Of a DNA stretch of 64,000 nucleotides, positions 8,025 to 17,392 are shown piece after piece (within the stretch, counting starts at the first letter, position 1; every line of letters starts with the position of its first letter). The DNA lies in NCBI RefSeq assembly GCF_014645895.1, contig NZ_BMMP01000005.1:281086-345085 (forward strand), given 5' to 3'. This DNA comes from Streptomyces daqingensis. Its GTDB lineage: Bacteria; Actinomycetota; Actinomycetes; Streptomycetales; Streptomycetaceae. Under the pieces are notes generated by a model. That model was not told the origin of the DNA. It worked only from the letters and a program-made list of their open reading frames with translations, and made no database searches. The position numbers and the translations under genes are program-made.

Positions 8025-9766
8025 GCGAGCGCTACGGATACGACCCGTACGGGCAGCAGTCCGAACAGCAGCCCCGCTTCCTCGGGTACGACGAGTACGG
8101 CCAGCCCGTCTACGGCTACGGCGACCAGGACCCGTACGGGACGCAGGCGGACGCCCAGGGCGGGCACCACGACCCGCACTCCGCCCAGGCCGCACAGCAG
8201 CAGGGATACCAGTACGACCCGTACGGACAGCAGCCCGGGCAGCAGACGCAGCAGTATCCGCAGCAGCAGGCACAGCAGGAGTGGATCCCCCAGCAGCAGT
8301 CGCGGGCCCCGCACGAACAGCAGACGCACGGACAGCAGGTCCCGTCCCAGGAGTACGACGGCGGCAGCGGGTACGCCTCCCAGCAGTACGAGGCGACCGG
8401 ACAGTACGACGCAACCGCGTCCGCCGCCCCCGGCCCGTCCAATGCCCCCGGCCCCGCTGCCCCTGGCCCGTCCGCTGCCCCCGCAGGCGCCGGAAAGGCG
8501 TCCGCCCAGGGCCCCGGGTACCAGACGGAGCAGTTCGCGTTCATCGAGGAGGACGCGGACGACTCCGAGGACGTCATCGACTGGCTGAAGTTCAGCGAGA
8601 GCCGCACCGAGCGCCGCGAGGAGGCCAAGCGCCGCGGCCGCAACCGGGTCGTCGCCCTCGTCGTCACGCTCGTCGTGGCCGCGGCGGGCGGCGTCGGATA
8701 CCTCGCGTACGCCGGGAAGCTGCCCGGCCTGGGCGGCGAGAGCGGCGGCGGCGCCACCGCGGCGGGGCAGCAGCGCGACGTCATCGTGGTGCACCTCCGG
8801 TCGCTCGACGGCGGCGGCAGCTCGACGGCGCTCCTCGTGGACAACGCCGACGCCCAGCGCGGCAACACGGTGCTGCTGCCGAACACCCTCGCCGTCTCCG
8901 GAGAGAGCGGCACGACGACCACCCTGGGCAAGTCGGTGGAGGACGAGGGCGCGGCGCCCACCCGCGAGTCCCTCGGCACGCTGCTCGGCGCCGACATCAA
9001 GGGAAGCTGGCGGCTGGACACCCCCTACCTGGAGAACCTCGTCGAGCTGGTGGGCGGGATCAAACTCGACGCGAACGCGACCGTCCCCGGCGAGAAGAAG
9101 GGCGACGAGCCGCTGGTCGAGCGCGGCAAGGCCCAGAGGCTCGACGGGCAGGCGGCGGTCGCCTATGCGACCCACCGCGGCAGGGGCGAGCAGCAGACGC
9201 GTCAGCTGCAGCGCTTCGGCGAGGTCATGCACCAGACGCTGCGGAAGCTCTCCAGCGACTCCGAGGCCGCGACGAGGACGGTCGAGACCCTCGGCCAGAT
9301 CCCCGACCCCTCCCTGCCGGAGCCCGAGCTGGGAGCGTCTCTGGCCAAGCTGGCGAAGCAGGCCAAGGTCGGCGAGTACAAGACGCAGCTGCTGCCCGTA
9401 CAGGCCAACGGCACGCTCAGCGAGCGCACGAGCGACGGCCTGGTGAAACAGGTGCTCGGCGGCACGGTCAAGAACACCGATCCGGACGCCACACCCAGGG
9501 TCAAGGTGGTCAACGCCAGCGGTGACCGCGGCAGCGACGACGCGGCGTCCGCGGCGCTCGTCAACGGCGGATTCACGGTCGTGGACGGCGGTGCCGGAGA
9601 CGCCGCCCGGAAGCGCTCCACAGTGACCTACGCCGAGGCCGGCCAGAAGGACAAGGCCGAGGAGGTCGCGAAGACCCTCGGGCTGCCGGGCAGCGCGGTC
9701 GGCAAGGGCAAGAACGCGGCGAACGCCGATGTGACGGTGGTGCTGGGCCAGGACTACAAGGGGTGA
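8021..9766 (+). CDS. LCP/LytR-like protein with LytR_C domain, degenerate LCP core
   Basis: A 581-residue type II membrane protein overlapping nadD by 4 nt. Residues 1-170 are low complexity and rich in Gln, Tyr and Gly, with repeats of YDPYGQQ. A transmembrane helix lies near residues 209-230. The outer part resembles an LCP (LytR-CpsA-Psr) domain, whose active members transfer wall polymers from lipid carriers to peptidoglycan, followed by a LytR_C domain ([16 protein letters not shown] to VTVVLGQDY). Important LCP residues appear lost: the strand that normally reads S-x-P-R-D here reads LLPNTLAV, and the usual R-x-D-T strand is absent ([11 protein letters not shown]). A residual arginine cluster remains in [17 protein letters not shown]. 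It may be a binding or scaffolding pseudoenzyme. Conserved next to nadD-rsfS in Streptomyces to my knowledge. Confidence 0.88.
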   Translation: MSERYGYDPYGQQSEQQPRFLGYDEYGQPVYGYGDQDPYGTQADAQGGHHDPHSAQAAQQQGYQYDPYGQQPGQQTQQYPQQQAQQEWIPQQQSRAPHEQQTHGQQVPSQEYDGGSGYASQQYEATGQYDATASAAPGPSNAPGPAAPGPSAAPAGAGKASAQGPGYQTEQFAFIEEDADDSEDVIDWLKFSESRTERREEAKRRGRNRVVALVVTLVVAAAGGVGYLAYAGKLPGLGGESGGGATAAGQQRDVIVVHLRSLDGGGSSTALLVDNADAQRGNTVLLPNTLAVSGESGTTTTLGKSVEDEGAAPTRESLGTLLGADIKGSWRLDTPYLENLVELVGGIKLDANATVPGEKKGDEPLVERGKAQRLDGQAAVAYATHRGRGEQQTRQLQRFGEVMHQTLRKLSSDSEAATRTVETLGQIPDPSLPEPELGASLAKLAKQAKVGEYKTQLLPVQANGTLSERTSDGLVKQVLGGTVKNTDPDATPRVKVVNASGDRGSDDAASAALVNGGFTVVDGGAGDAARKRSTVTYAEAGQKDKAEEVAKTLGLPGSAVGKGKNAANADVTVVLGQDYKG

Positions 9767-9907
9767 GAGCCTCCGCCCGCCGTGAGACCCTGGGGGACGG
9801 TACGCACGCAGCACTGCCGCGTACCTGACCAGTTCCCCGTCGTCGCGAATCCTCCGGCTTCGCGATCCCTCCTGTTACCTGCCCTCACCGATTCGAAAGC
9901 ATCGCCT

Positions 9908-10366
9908 GTGACCGCTACGGACCGTTCCACCGAGCTGATCAACGCCGCCGCCCAGGCAGCCGCCGACAAGCTGGCGCACGACATCGTCGCCTACGACGTC
10001 AGCGACGTACTCGCCATCACCGACGCCTTCCTGCTGGCCTCCGCCCCGAACGACCGGCAGGTGAAGGCCATCGTCGACGAGGTCGAGGAACGGCTGCTCA
10101 AGGAGCTGGGCGCCAAGCCCGTACGCCGCGAGGGCGAGCGGGACGGCCGGTGGGTGCTGCTGGACTTCGTCGACATCGTGGTGCACGTGCAGCACAGCGA
10201 GGAGCGGGTCTTCTACGGCCTCGAGCGGCTCTGGAAGGACTGCCCGCAGCTCGACCTCCCCGACGACGCGAAGGCCTCCCACGGCCGGGCGCGCGAGCAC
10301 GCCGAGCGTGAGGGGGACACGACCTACGAGGCGGCGGAACGGGGCGGAAGCGAAGGCGCCCGATGA
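9908..10366 (+). CDS. rsfS: Ribosome silencing factor RsfS
   Basis: Binds ribosomal protein uL14 and blocks subunit joining, lowering translation when nutrients are scarce. Start is the GTG at 9908 (VTATDRSTELINAAAQAAAD), which matches the usual beginning of the family; the frame is open further upstream but without coding character. The RsfS/DUF143 core runs through VLAITDAFLLASAPNDRQVKAI, GRWVLLDFVDIVVHVQ and FYGLERLWKDCP. Length 152 residues, including a charged C-terminal tail of about 40 residues typical of actinomycetes. Its stop overlaps the next start (ATGA), so the two are translationally coupled. Confidence 0.95.
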   Translation: MTATDRSTELINAAAQAAADKLAHDIVAYDVSDVLAITDAFLLASAPNDRQVKAIVDEVEERLLKELGAKPVRREGERDGRWVLLDFVDIVVHVQHSEERVFYGLERLWKDCPQLDLPDDAKASHGRAREHAEREGDTTYEAAERGGSEGAR

Positions 10367-11037
10367 CGCAGGCGCAGCCACCGGGCGGGGCCGCCCCGGT
10401 CCGCGGGGACAGGAGGGTCGTCCTCTGGCGGCACGGGCAGACGGCATGGAACCTGGAGAGGCGCTTCCAGGGGTCCACCGACATTGAGCTGACGGACGCC
10501 GGCCGTGATCAGGCCCGGCGGGCGGCCCGCCTGCTGGCCGCGCTGCGCCCCGACGCCATCATCGCCTCCGACCTGCAGCGGACCGCCGAGACGGCGGCCG
10601 AGCTCGCCGTACTCACAGGCCTCGAGGTGACGCACGACGAGGCGCTGCGCGAGACGTATGCCGGGAAGTGGCAGGGCCTCACGCACGAGGAGATCGTCGA
10701 GCGGTACGGCGACGAGTACGCCGCCTGGAAGCGCGGCGAGCCCGTGCGCCGCGGAGGCGGCGAACTCGAGACGGAGGTCGCGGAGCGGGCCGCGCCCGTG
10801 GTGGAGCGCAACCTGGAGAAGCTGCCGCCCGGAGGCACGCTCGTGGTGGTCAGCCACGGCGGCACCATCCGGACCACCATCGGCCGGCTGCTCGGTCTCG
10901 AACCCCGTACATGGGAGGCGCTGGGCGGCCTCTCCAACTGCTGCTGGTCGGTGCTCGGGGAGGGCGTCCGCGGCTGGCGTCTCCTGGAGCACAACGCCGG
11001 GACGCTGCCCCAGCCTGTCCTCGGCGACGACGACTGA
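10363..11037 (+). CDS. Histidine phosphatase family protein (phosphoglycerate mutase-like)
   Basis: A 224-residue member of the branch-1 histidine phosphatase superfamily. The catalytic RHGQT motif is in VVLWRHGQTAWNLERRFQG, followed by LTDAGRDQARRAARLL, the SDLQRTAETA strand, the acidic residue in ALRETYAGKWQG, and the second catalytic histidine in VVVSHGGTIRT. It overlaps rsfS by 4 nt. The substrate is uncertain: family members include phosphoglycerate mutases, cobalamin phosphatases and glucosyl-3-phosphoglycerate phosphatases. The latter is plausible in actinomycetes but is an inference only. Confidence 0.93.
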   Translation: MTQAQPPGGAAPVRGDRRVVLWRHGQTAWNLERRFQGSTDIELTDAGRDQARRAARLLAALRPDAIIASDLQRTAETAAELAVLTGLEVTHDEALRETYAGKWQGLTHEEIVERYGDEYAAWKRGEPVRRGGGELETEVAERAAPVVERNLEKLPPGGTLVVVSHGGTIRTTIGRLLGLEPRTWEALGGLSNCCWSVLGEGVRGWRLLEHNAGTLPQPVLGDDD

Positions 11038-11134
11038 CTGGTCGGGGCAGATCGCCGTCCTAGTGACGCTCCTGCCGGCACACGGCGAACCCCGCGCTGA
11101 TCACCTCGATTTCCCATCCGGGCTGGTCAGTGGT

Positions 11135-11140
11135 TAGGAT
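11135..11140 (+). promoter_or_regulatory. Probable -10 box of the first tRNA-Ala
   Basis: TAGGAT, about 40 nt upstream of the mature tRNA 5' end. A TTTCCC element 19 nt further upstream is only a weak -35. Confidence 0.35.
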
Positions 11141-11181
11141 TCCTCTCGTTCACGGCAACCCCCTGGGGGCGCGAACGACTC

Positions 11182-11254
<73 letters not shown>

Positions 11255-11260
11255 CGAGTG

Positions 11261-11306
11261 CGAGGGCGAAGTGTGTCCGCGGAAAGCGCGGACGGCTTCG
11301 CCCTCG
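11261..11306 (+). terminator. Nested hairpin terminator of tRNA-Ala copy 1
   Basis: Outer stem CGAGGGCGAAG (11261-11271) with CTTCGCCCTCG (11296-11306), 11 bp; inner stem GTCCGCG (11275-11281) with CGCGGAC (11287-11293), 7 bp. A short TCGTTTG follows. Confidence 0.75.
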
Positions 11307-11579
11307 TCGTTTGTGCTCGGCTTCGCCTCGCGGGGCGGGGGCTTCGCCACCCGCACCCCCAGCGGGGGCTTCGCCCCCTGCGGCCCCTGGGGTGTGCCGG
11401 TGCGTTCTGGGGTGCGGCTCTCCCTGGTGTTCCCGGTTGTGCCTAGCTACGGAGCTTGTTCCGTTCGAGTCGTGTAGTCCGGAGTGTGCATGCGCGTTGC
11501 GCGGCGCGGCCGTTGTGCGGGCTGCGCGTACCGCGCCTGAGCAAGTGGCCCCCGGGTCGGCGCCGTTGCTTGTACGGAA
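11307..11579 (+). other. Non-coding stretch with GGGGCTTCGCCCC hairpin repeats
   Basis: The first part continues the repeat of GC-rich hairpins with TTCG loops (CGGCTTCGCCTCG, GGGGGCTTCGCCACCC, GGGGGCTTCGCCCCC). From about 11440 the sequence becomes less GC-rich. I see no gene here on either strand. Confidence 0.6.
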
Positions 11580-11610
11580 TTGACAATCACCGTCGCCCTT
11601 TGTCAGATTC
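11580..11610 (+). promoter_or_regulatory. Putative promoter with consensus -35
   Basis: TTGACA (11580-11585), a 19-nt spacer and CAGATT (11605-11610). It points toward the small Cys-rich genes. The perfect -35 hexamer stands out in this genome. Confidence 0.4.
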
Positions 11611-11762
11611 CAAGCTCCGTGCCTGGTGAACGCGGGTATCCAGCAGTCACCTCCGCGCAGCTCCCCGGCCGGGATCATCGAGTGGGACTCCAGACACCTC
11701 GGAGAACGTGGCAGAATCGTGACGGCCGGAAGGGGGGAGGTCCGAGGGGAGGGACGTGTGCG

Positions 11763-11957
11763 ATGTCTGCAGGAGTCCTCGCAGAGGGCGGTCGGCGGAC
11801 GATTCGACTGCACACCCGTTTTCTCGGCAGTGCCTCCGAAAGATCCTCAAGAACCCTGCTGTGTCCGGCTCGTGGTTCATCGAACGTTGCCCAGATGCTC
11901 GGCGACAATGGAGGAGTGTCCTACGTGTGCACCGCCTGCGGCCACAGCTGGAGCTGA
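11763..11957 (+). CDS. Doubtful small ORF ending in a CxxC peptide
   Basis: An open frame of 64 codons with an apparent ribosome binding site (GGGGAGGG) 8 nt before its ATG, ending VSYVCTACGHSWS just 6 nt before the next gene. The first two thirds have poor third-position GC and are probably not selected as protein; only the last 13-20 codons look coding, and those are preceded by AATGGAGGA, itself a ribosome binding site. A very short peptide starting at one of the internal GTG codons is possible. Reported because the stretch otherwise has no explanation; treat as hypothetical. Confidence 0.2.
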   Translation: MSAGVLAEGGRRTIRLHTRFLGSASERSSRTLLCPARGSSNVAQMLGDNGGVSYVCTACGHSWS

Positions 11958-11963
11958 TGCCTG

Positions 11964-12197
11964 ATGGGTGCACACAGCCGGAAGTGCGACTGGTGCGGCA
12001 GCGGAACGCCCATCGTGCGGGACATGGAGCCGGTCAACCCCGAATTCCAGTACTGGTGTGAGGACTGCGCGCGGGCGCTGATCATAAAGGGCGACCCGAT
12101 CGAGACGTACCGCGAACTGGACGGTGAGCCGATCTACGGCCGGCTGCTCGACGAGCACTGCACGCTCAAGCGCTTCTACTCCTTCGCCACCGCCTAG
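11964..12197 (+). CDS. Small Cys-rich (zinc-ribbon-like) conserved protein, 77 residues
   Basis: Starts MGAHSRKCDWCGSGTP and has two CxxC pairs, CDWC near residue 8 and CEDC near residue 32, spaced as in a zinc ribbon or treble-clef finger. The rest (IKGDPIETYRELDGEPIYGR, then CTLKRFYSFATA) is charged and compact. Codon use is fully typical. I recognise it as a conserved hypothetical of Streptomyces, function unknown; nucleic-acid or protein binding is the obvious guess from the zinc pairs. A GGAG lies about 10 nt before the ATG, inside the end of the preceding open frame. Confidence 0.82.
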   Translation: MGAHSRKCDWCGSGTPIVRDMEPVNPEFQYWCEDCARALIIKGDPIETYRELDGEPIYGRLLDEHCTLKRFYSFATA

Positions 12198-12251
12198 CCA
12201 CGCAGGAAAGCGGCTCCCGGCGCTCACCTGTCAGACGTGCGACGTCCCGGC

Positions 12252-13580
12252 TCAGCGGGCGGGTTCGTACGGCGCGGGCTTGCGCAGTGCGCGTACGGCG
12301 AGCACGGCGGTCAGAGCGATGACGCCGAGTCCCGCGGCTGGATACAACGCCGAAAGCATCATCTCCCCGGCGTTCTGGTCCAGTTCGGGCCGATCCGGTC
12401 CGGTGACGCCGTGCGGCACCAGCCAGAGCGCGTACGAACAGAAGACGAGGGCCGCCGCTCCCGTCAGAGTCCGCCACGCAAGGGCCCCGCGGCGCCGCAG
12501 CGTCTCGGCGCCCAGCAGGACGGCCAGCGGGATGCACCACACCCAGTGATGCGACCAGGAGACAGGGCTCACCAGCAGTGCCGTGAAGGCGCAGGCCACA
12601 GCGGCCCACGCCGAGGCGAACGGCAGCCGCCGCTCACCGGCCGACGCGGCGGCGACCGCCGCGCCCAGTCCGATCAGCGTCACGACGCAGACCGCCGCCA
12701 CCCACGGCCAGCCCGGGTCGGGTGTGTGCAACAGCCGGGCTACGACGCCGCGCAGCGACTGGTTGTCGGTGATGTCCGTATGGCCCGCGCGGTCCGACTG
12801 GAAGAGAACGCCGAACCAGAAGCGACGCGAGTCGTGGGGCAGAACCACCGCTCCGAGCAGCACCGTTGTGAGGAACGTCCCGGTGGCGACTGCCGCTCGC
12901 CGCATCGGCGGATTCCACCAGGCCCCGTTGCGCCCGCGCGGCCGGCGCCGCCGCCAGTGCACGATGCCCCACAGCGCGAGAAAGACCACGAACAGTGCGG
13001 GGGTGAGCTTGATGCCTGCGGCGACGCCGATCCCCGCTCCCGCCCAGCGGTGGCCGCTGCGCCGGGACAGATCCCACAGGACGAACGTCACCAGCAGCAG
13101 ATTGATCTGCCCGTAGCGCAGCGTCGTCCACACCGGTTCGCACCACACGGCGAGTGAGGCGATCAGCAGCGTGGCCGCAGGGCGCGCCGCACGTGCGGGA
13201 TGGCCGGCCAACTTCAGCGACAGGTGGACCGACGCCACCAGCAGCGCGAGGTTCGCGGCAGTGGCTGCGGTACGCATCGGCGCGACGTCGAGCAGCGTCA
13301 GCGGCATGAACAGCAGCGAAGCGAACGGCGGATAGGTGTTCGGCAGCTGGGCGTAGGTGGCGCGCATCGCGTACAGATCACCGCCGGTGCGCACCGTCCA
13401 GCCCTCGGCGCGGTACACCATGAGGTCGATCATGGAGACGCCGGTCACACGCTGTGCCGTCCAGAACGCGGCGAAAGAGCCCAGACAGAGAAGCGACGCG
13501 AGCACTGCCGGACGTCGCAGCAGATACGCCCTGACGAAGGCCTGGGACCGGCTCTCTGCGGAATGCTGCAAAGTGCTCAC
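12252..13580 (-). CDS. GT87 family membrane glycosyltransferase (mannosyltransferase-like)
   Basis: A polytopic protein of about 442 residues with roughly ten membrane helices, of the actinobacterial GT87/DUF2029 family. Characterised members such as PimE add alpha-1,2-mannose to phosphatidylinositol mannosides using polyprenyl-phosphate mannose, on the outer face of the membrane. Family landmarks are NTYPPFASLLFMPL, RYGQINLLLVTFVLWD, GIKLTPALFVVFLALW and SPVSWSHHWVW. The GTG at 13580 (VSTLQHSAESRSQ) is preferred because CGGGAG lies 9 nt upstream; an in-frame GTG at 13655 would add 25 low-complexity residues. The gene is convergent with the small Cys-rich gene and sits between the two tRNA-Ala copies. 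Confidence 0.9.
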   Translation of the reverse strand: MSTLQHSAESRSQAFVRAYLLRRPAVLASLLCLGSFAAFWTAQRVTGVSMIDLMVYRAEGWTVRTGGDLYAMRATYAQLPNTYPPFASLLFMPLTLLDVAPMRTAATAANLALLVASVHLSLKLAGHPARAARPAATLLIASLAVWCEPVWTTLRYGQINLLLVTFVLWDLSRRSGHRWAGAGIGVAAGIKLTPALFVVFLALWGIVHWRRRRPRGRNGAWWNPPMRRAAVATGTFLTTVLLGAVVLPHDSRRFWFGVLFQSDRAGHTDITDNQSLRGVVARLLHTPDPGWPWVAAVCVVTLIGLGAAVAAASAGERRLPFASAWAAVACAFTALLVSPVSWSHHWVWCIPLAVLLGAETLRRRGALAWRTLTGAAALVFCSYALWLVPHGVTGPDRPELDQNAGEMMLSALYPAAGLGVIALTAVLAVRALRKPAPYEPAR

Positions 13581-13673
13581 AGCGTGCGGCTCCCGAGTAG
13601 TGCTCCCTGGGCTGGACGACACTACCTGCCGTGCGGTGGACAGACAGGCCCGCACAGAGAGCCGGAATTGGAT

Positions 13674-13704
13674 TTGGCGGAACGCGGCAGAGGCCGTGTA
13701 AGGT
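13674..13704 (+). promoter_or_regulatory. Promoter of the second tRNA-Ala
   Basis: TTGGCG (13674-13679), 19-nt spacer, TAAGGT (13699-13704); the tRNA begins about 43 nt downstream. Confidence 0.5.
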
Positions 13705-13747
13705 TGGCGACGCCGCTGCGGGGCAAGCCCCCGGCGGACTGTTCTGC

Positions 13748-13820
<73 letters not shown>

Positions 13821-13826
13821 CGAGTG

Positions 13827-13872
13827 CGAGGGCGAAGTGTGTCCGCGGTAAGCGCGGACGGCTTCGCCCTCG
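13827..13872 (+). terminator. Nested hairpin terminator of tRNA-Ala copy 2
   Basis: Same 11-bp outer stem (CGAGGGCGAAG with CTTCGCCCTCG) and inner GTCCGCG/CGCGGAC stem as copy 1, with a single loop change. Confidence 0.75.
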
Positions 13873-14211
13873 TCGTTTGTGCTCGGCTTCGCCTCGCGGT
13901 GCGGGGCTTCGCCACCCGCACCCCCAGCGGGGGCTTCGCCCCCGGCACCCCCTTGGCGGGGACTTCGCCCCCTGCGGCCCCCTTGTGGTGCGGGCGTGGT
14001 CTGGGGTGCGGCTCTCGGTGGGTTCGCCGGCGGTCCCCGGGTTGTGCTGGTGGGTTCTCGGTGACACTCCTGGCGGGGCCGCCTCCCCTGCGGTCCCTGG
14101 GTTGTGCGGGTGTGGTCTGTGATGCGGGTCTGCAGCGCGACGGGGCGCTGCCTTGTCGGGGGAGGGCCGGCGTCCGGTGGAACCGGGGTGAGGGGCCTCT
14201 CCGGCTTGCGG
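13873..14211 (+). other. Non-coding stretch with hairpin and imperfect repeats
   Basis: Contains further TTCG-loop hairpins, then imperfect repeats around CGGGTTGTGC (near 14038 and 14098) and GGTCTGGGGTGCGG-like phrases. I see no gene; the frames that stay open have no coding character. Confidence 0.55.
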
Positions 14212-14217
14212 TACCCT
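14212..14217 (+). promoter_or_regulatory. -10 box of the leuS leader transcript
   Basis: TACCCT followed by 6 nt and the ATG of the leader peptide at 14224, so the leader peptide is probably translated from a leaderless mRNA. A GTGAGG at 14188-14193 could serve as -35 with an 18-nt spacer. Confidence 0.5.
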
Positions 14218-14223
14218 GACCGC

Positions 14224-14262
14224 ATGCGTGCCGTACGCCTTCTGCTTAGCCGGCCGCGCTGA
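14224..14262 (+). CDS. Leucine-rich attenuator leader peptide of leuS
   Basis: A 12-residue peptide, MRAVRLLLSRPR, with three consecutive leucine codons (CTT CTG CTT); CTT is rare in this genome, which would sharpen sensitivity to charged tRNA-Leu. It has no Shine-Dalgarno but a TACCCT box 6 nt upstream. The peptide stop is 51 nt before a canonical intrinsic terminator, itself about 40 nt before leuS. The arrangement is that of classic ribosome-mediated attenuation: stalling at the leucine codons when leucyl-tRNA is short should prevent the terminator and raise LeuRS synthesis. The peptide and terminator are seen; the mechanism is inferred. Confidence 0.75.
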   Translation: MRAVRLLLSRPR

Positions 14263-14313
14263 TCAGTCCCGGTCCCGGCCCGAACGGCCGGAAGAGCCGG
14301 AATCGGCGCGGCG

Positions 14314-14338
14314 TCCCCTCCTGTGCGAGGGGATTTTT
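14314..14338 (+). terminator. Intrinsic terminator of the leuS leader (attenuator)
   Basis: TCCCCTC (14314-14320), loop CTGTGC, GAGGGGA (14327-14333), followed by TTTTT. Such a T-tract is exceptional in this window. The upstream segment 14262-14310 has CCGGCCCG, CGGCCGG and GCCGG blocks that could form competing structures. Confidence 0.8.
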
Positions 14339-14379
14339 CATTTGTGCTGGCAGGGACGACCGATGGAGCTTTGACGACG

Positions 14380-17253
14380 ATGACCGAGACGACGACTGCC
14401 GCAGAAACCCCGGCCGTCCATCGCTACACGGCGGCGCTGGCCGCCGACATCGAGGCACGCTGGCAGGACTTCTGGGAGAAGCAGGGCACCTACGAGGCCC
14501 CCAACCCCGGTGACGGAGATCTGGGCGGCGACCCCGAGGCGGCGGCCCGGCCCAAGAAGTTCATCATGGACATGTTTCCCTACCCCTCGGGCGCGGGCCT
14601 GCACGTGGGGCATCCGCTGGGATACATCGCCACGGACGTGTACGCCCGCTACCAGCGGATGACGGGCCACAACGTCCTGCACACCCTCGGTTTCGACGCG
14701 TTCGGCCTGCCCGCGGAGCAGTACGCCGTGCAGACCGGCACCCATCCGCGCATCTCCACCGAGGCGAACATCGTCCAGATGAAGGCGCAGCTGCGCCGCC
14801 TGGGCCTCGGCCACGACCAGCGCCGGTCCGTCTCGACGATCGACCCGGAGTACTACAAGTGGACGCAGTGGATCTTCCTGCAGATCTTCAACTCCTGGTA
14901 CGACGACGAGGCGGAGACGGCACGTCCCATCGCGGAGCTCGTCGAGCAGTTCGAGTCCGGTGCACGTGAGACGCCGGAGGGCTTCGGGCGCTGGGACGAG
15001 CTGAACAGCGTGCAGCGCGCCGAGGTGCTGGGCGAATACCGCCTGGCGTACGCCTCCGACGCACCCGTCAACTGGTGCCCCGGTCTGGGCACTGTCCTGG
15101 CGAACGAGGAAGTCACCGCGGAGGGCCGCTCGGAACGGGGCAACTACCCCGTGTTCAAGGCCGAACTGCGCCAGTGGAACATGCGCATCACCGCGTACGC
15201 GGACCGTCTGCTGTCCGGCCTGGACGCTCTGGACTGGCCCGAGGCCATCAAACTGCAGCAGCGCAACTGGATCGGGCGGAGCGAGGGCGCCCGTATCGAC
15301 TTCCCGCTGGGCGACGGCAAGATCGAGGTCTTCACGACCCGGCAGGACACCCTGTTCGGCGCCACCTACATGGTGCTCGCCCCCGAACACCCGCTGGTCG
15401 ACAGCGTCGTGCCCGTTCAGTGGCCGGAGGGCACGCGGGACGTGTGGACGGGCGGGCACGCGGATCCCGCGTCCGCGGTGGCCGCGTACCGTACGCAGGC
15501 CGCCTCCAAGTCGGACGTGGAGCGCCAGGCCGAAGCCAAGGACAAGACGGGGGTCTTCACGGGCGCCTACGCCACGAACCCCGTCAGCGGCGAGCGCGTC
15601 CCCGTCTTCATCGCGGACTACGTGCTGATGGGTTACGGCACCGGCGCCATCATGGCCGTCCCCGCGCACGACCACCGCGACTTCGCCTTCGCGCGCGCCT
15701 TCGAGCTCCCCATGCGCTGCGTGGTCGAGCCCTCGGACGGCCGCGGCACGGACCCCGGCCAGTGGGACGACGCGTTCGTCTCGTACGAGGCGAAGATCGT
15801 CAACTCCGCCGGTGAGGGCGTCTCCCTGGACGGCCTGGGCGTCGCCGAGGCGAAGGCCCGCATGACCGAGTGGCTGCAGGAGCGGGGCATCGGCTCCGGA
15901 ACGGTCAACTACCGGCTGCGCGACTGGCTGTTCAGCCGGCAGCGCTACTGGGGCGAGCCGTTCCCGATCGTCTACGACGAGGAGGGCGTCGCCCACTCGC
16001 TGCCCGAGTCGATGCTGCCGCTGCAACTGCCGGAGGTGGACGACTACTCGCCGCGCACGTTCGCGCCGGACGACTCCGACACGGTGCCCGAGACGCCCCT
16101 CTCGCGGAACGAGGAATGGGTGAACGTCACCCTGGACCTGGGCGACGGCAAGGGCCCGCGGCCGTTCAGGCGTGAGACCAACACCATGCCCAACTGGGCC
16201 GGTTCGTGCTGGTACGAGATGCGGTACCTGGACCCGCACAACAGCGAGCGGCTGGTCGACCCGGAGGTGGAGCGCTACTGGATGGGTCCGCGTGAGGGGA
16301 TGCCGCACGGCGGTGTCGACCTGTACGTGGGCGGTGCGGAGCACGCGGTTCTGCACCTGCTGTACGCCCGGTTCTGGTCGATGGTGCTGCACGACCTGGG
16401 CCACGTCTCGTCCGTCGAGCCGTTCCACAAGCTGTACAACCAGGGCATGATCCAGGCATACGTCTACAGGGACAGCCGCGGGATCGCCGTACCGGCCGCC
16501 GAGGTCGATGAGCAGGACGGCGCGTACTTCTACCAGGGCGAGCGCGTCAGCAGGGTGCTCGGAAAGATGGGCAAGTCCCTGAAGAACGCCGTCACTCCGG
16601 ACGAGATCTGCGCGGAGTACGGCGCGGACACGCTGCGTCTGTACGAGATGGCGATGGGCCCCCTGGACGTCTCCCGGCCGTGGGACACCCGCGCGGTCGT
16701 CGGTCAGTACAGGCTGCTGCAGCGACTGTGGCGGAACGTGGTCGACGAGTCCACCGGAGAGGTGCGCGTCGTCGACGGGGAACCGGACGAGGACACGCTG
16801 CGTGCCCTGCACAAGACCATCGACGGCGTCCGCCAGGATCTGACCGCGCTGCGCTTCAACACCGCCATCGCCAAGATCACGGAGCTGAACAACCACGTCA
16901 CCAAGTTGCCCGCGGTGCCGCGGACGGTCGCCGAGCGGCTGCTGCTGCTGATCGCTCCGCTGGCTCCGCACATCGCCGAGGAACTGTGGCGGAAGCTGGG
17001 CCACGAAGAGACCATCGTCTACCGGGACTTCCCGGTGGCCGACCCGGCCTACCTCGTAGACGAGACAGTGACCTGCGTCGTGCAGGTGAAGGGCAAGGTC
17101 AAGGCGCGGCTGGAGGTCTCGCCGTCCATTTCGGAAGCGGACCTGGAGGCGCAGGCGCTGGCCGAGCCGGCGATCGTCGCGGCGCTGGGCGACGCCGGGA
17201 TCCGGAGGGTGATCGTCCGGGCTCCGAAGCTGGTGAACGTCGTACCCGCGTAG
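14380..17253 (+). CDS. leuS: Leucyl-tRNA synthetase
   Basis: Charges tRNA-Leu with leucine. The 957-residue class Ia synthetase begins [20 protein letters not shown] at ATG 14380; a GGAG lies 11 nt upstream. The HIGH motif is HVGHP (about residues 74-78, in [14 protein letters not shown]), [12 protein letters not shown] follows, the CP1 editing domain shows the threonine-rich [19 protein letters not shown] and [18 protein letters not shown] blocks, and the signature lysine loop is KMGKS near residue 729. The C-terminal domain ends [17 protein letters not shown]. Expression is probably set by the leucine attenuator immediately upstream. The gene is complete and of normal length for the family in actinomycetes. 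Confidence 0.98.
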   Translation: MTETTTAAETPAVHRYTAALAADIEARWQDFWEKQGTYEAPNPGDGDLGGDPEAAARPKKFIMDMFPYPSGAGLHVGHPLGYIATDVYARYQRMTGHNVLHTLGFDAFGLPAEQYAVQTGTHPRISTEANIVQMKAQLRRLGLGHDQRRSVSTIDPEYYKWTQWIFLQIFNSWYDDEAETARPIAELVEQFESGARETPEGFGRWDELNSVQRAEVLGEYRLAYASDAPVNWCPGLGTVLANEEVTAEGRSERGNYPVFKAELRQWNMRITAYADRLLSGLDALDWPEAIKLQQRNWIGRSEGARIDFPLGDGKIEVFTTRQDTLFGATYMVLAPEHPLVDSVVPVQWPEGTRDVWTGGHADPASAVAAYRTQAASKSDVERQAEAKDKTGVFTGAYATNPVSGERVPVFIADYVLMGYGTGAIMAVPAHDHRDFAFARAFELPMRCVVEPSDGRGTDPGQWDDAFVSYEAKIVNSAGEGVSLDGLGVAEAKARMTEWLQERGIGSGTVNYRLRDWLFSRQRYWGEPFPIVYDEEGVAHSLPESMLPLQLPEVDDYSPRTFAPDDSDTVPETPLSRNEEWVNVTLDLGDGKGPRPFRRETNTMPNWAGSCWYEMRYLDPHNSERLVDPEVERYWMGPREGMPHGGVDLYVGGAEHAVLHLLYARFWSMVLHDLGHVSSVEPFHKLYNQGMIQAYVYRDSRGIAVPAAEVDEQDGAYFYQGERVSRVLGKMGKSLKNAVTPDEICAEYGADTLRLYEMAMGPLDVSRPWDTRAVVGQYRLLQRLWRNVVDESTGEVRVVDGEPDEDTLRALHKTIDGVRQDLTALRFNTAIAKITELNNHVTKLPAVPRTVAERLLLLIAPLAPHIAEELWRKLGHEETIVYRDFPVADPAYLVDETVTCVVQVKGKVKARLEVSPSISEADLEAQALAEPAIVAALGDAGIRRVIVRAPKLVNVVPA

Positions 17254-17392
17254 CTCCTGGGCGTCCGTCCGCGGAGGGCGCCCCCTACGGGTTCGGTGAG
17301 GGGCCGGTCCGGGTTCTGAGGAACGCCGGGGCGGCCCCGCCCGTTTACGCTTGGGAGAGGACGGCCTGTCGCGGACGGACGAAGGAGCGCTC

